Part shown: positions 6,244-6,357 of the stretch, piece after piece
Position numbering within the stretch: the first letter of the stretch is position 1
How the letters are laid out: each line of letters opens with the position of its first letter
From: Limnohabitans sp.
GTDB lineage: Bacteria; Pseudomonadota; Gammaproteobacteria; Burkholderiales; Burkholderiaceae_C
Reading direction: 5' to 3'
Assembly (NCBI GenBank): GCA_024641725.1
Contig: JAHECM010000170.1
Span: forward strand, 1 to 6,357
Length of the DNA stretch: 6,357 nucleotides
Translations under genes and position numbers: made by a program
The notes under the pieces: generated by a model
The model's input: only the letters and a program-made list of their open reading frames with translations
Database searches by the model: none
What the model was told of the DNA's origin: nothing

Positions 6244-6331
6244 GGAAGAGTGGCAGAGTGGTCGATTGCAACGGTCTTGAAAACCGTCGATCCGAAAGGA
6301 TCCGTGAGTTCGAATCTCACCTCTTCCGCCA
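6244..6331 (+). tRNA. tRNA-Ser (anticodon TGA)
   Basis: An 88-nt class II tRNA. The acceptor stem GGAAGAG (6244-6250) pairs perfectly with CTCTTCC (6321-6327), followed by discriminator G6328 and an encoded CCA (6329-6331). The anticodon stem is ACGGT (6271-6275) with ACCGT (6283-6287), with loop CTTGAAA and anticodon TGA at 6278-6280, which reads UCA and related serine codons. The long variable arm typical of serine tRNAs is GATCC-GAAA-GGATC (6289-6302). The T arm is GTGAG-TTCGAAT-CTCAC (6304-6320). All stems are intact, so the gene should be functional. The 26 bp left after it hold no visible terminator. Confidence 0.97.
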
Positions 6332-6357
6332 GTGACTTCTTTCAATATTTCAATCCT

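Noticed and set aside
5289..6335. A 348-codon + strand frame overlapping the permease and running into the tRNA
   Set aside because: It is an out-of-frame reading of the ATPase end, the permease and the tRNA gene. Its Arg/His/Gly-rich translation has no membrane segments or known motif.
6244..6357. tRNA-Ser 3' end as an attachment site for an integrated element
   Set aside because: tRNA-Ser genes are common integration targets, but only 26 bp follow and they show no repeat of the tRNA end and no integrase.
1..6357. Mobile element, CRISPR array or defence system
   Set aside because: No spaced identical repeats, transposase, integrase, inverted terminal repeats or defence-type domains are visible. 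Base composition looks uniform and every gene is a recognisable metabolic, transport or tRNA gene.

Overview
The window looks like chromosome of a betaproteobacterium in the order Burkholderiales, most likely family Comamonadaceae (Rhodoferax/Limnohabitans/Polaromonas-like). This is inferred from the high GC with strong G/C preference at third codon positions, the MaeB-type malic enzyme, the style of the NMT1/THI5 transporter cassette, and the tRNA with encoded CCA. The genus cannot be fixed by reading alone. All genes lie on the + strand, are densely packed and appear intact, apart from the first, which is cut by the window edge.

Layout. Bases 1-832 carry the C-terminal part of a nucleobase:cation symporter (NCS2 family, xanthine/urate-like), closed by a very clear intrinsic terminator (855-890). 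A short A/C-rich leader with regularly spaced ACCC blocks precedes a 765-residue NADP-type malic enzyme fused to a phosphotransacetylase-like domain (maeB, 1002-3299). A long hairpin follows maeB (3308-3350). Next comes a regulatory-looking stretch with several CCTGAC repeats and a -10-like box (3360-3439). A three-gene ABC importer operon of the NitT/TauT type follows: substrate-binding protein (3494-4528), ATPase (4610-5428) and permease (5443-6210). Two hairpins lie between the first two genes of the operon. A serine tRNA with anticodon TGA (6244-6331) closes the window and has its own -10 box just after the permease stop codon.

How the parts relate. The symporter, maeB, the ABC operon and the tRNA look like four separate transcription units rather than one system. 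MaeB would draw malate out of the TCA cycle to give pyruvate, CO2 and reducing power. The ABC operon is a complete high-affinity importer whose substrate cannot be read from sequence. The nearby purine-type symporter is only a faint hint about it.

I see no mobile element, CRISPR array, toxin or defence gene, and nothing that amounts to a new system. The points worth a second look are in the intergenic DNA: a G-quadruplex-type motif in the maeB leader, the CCTGAC array upstream of the importer, and the hairpins after maeB and inside the ABC operon.
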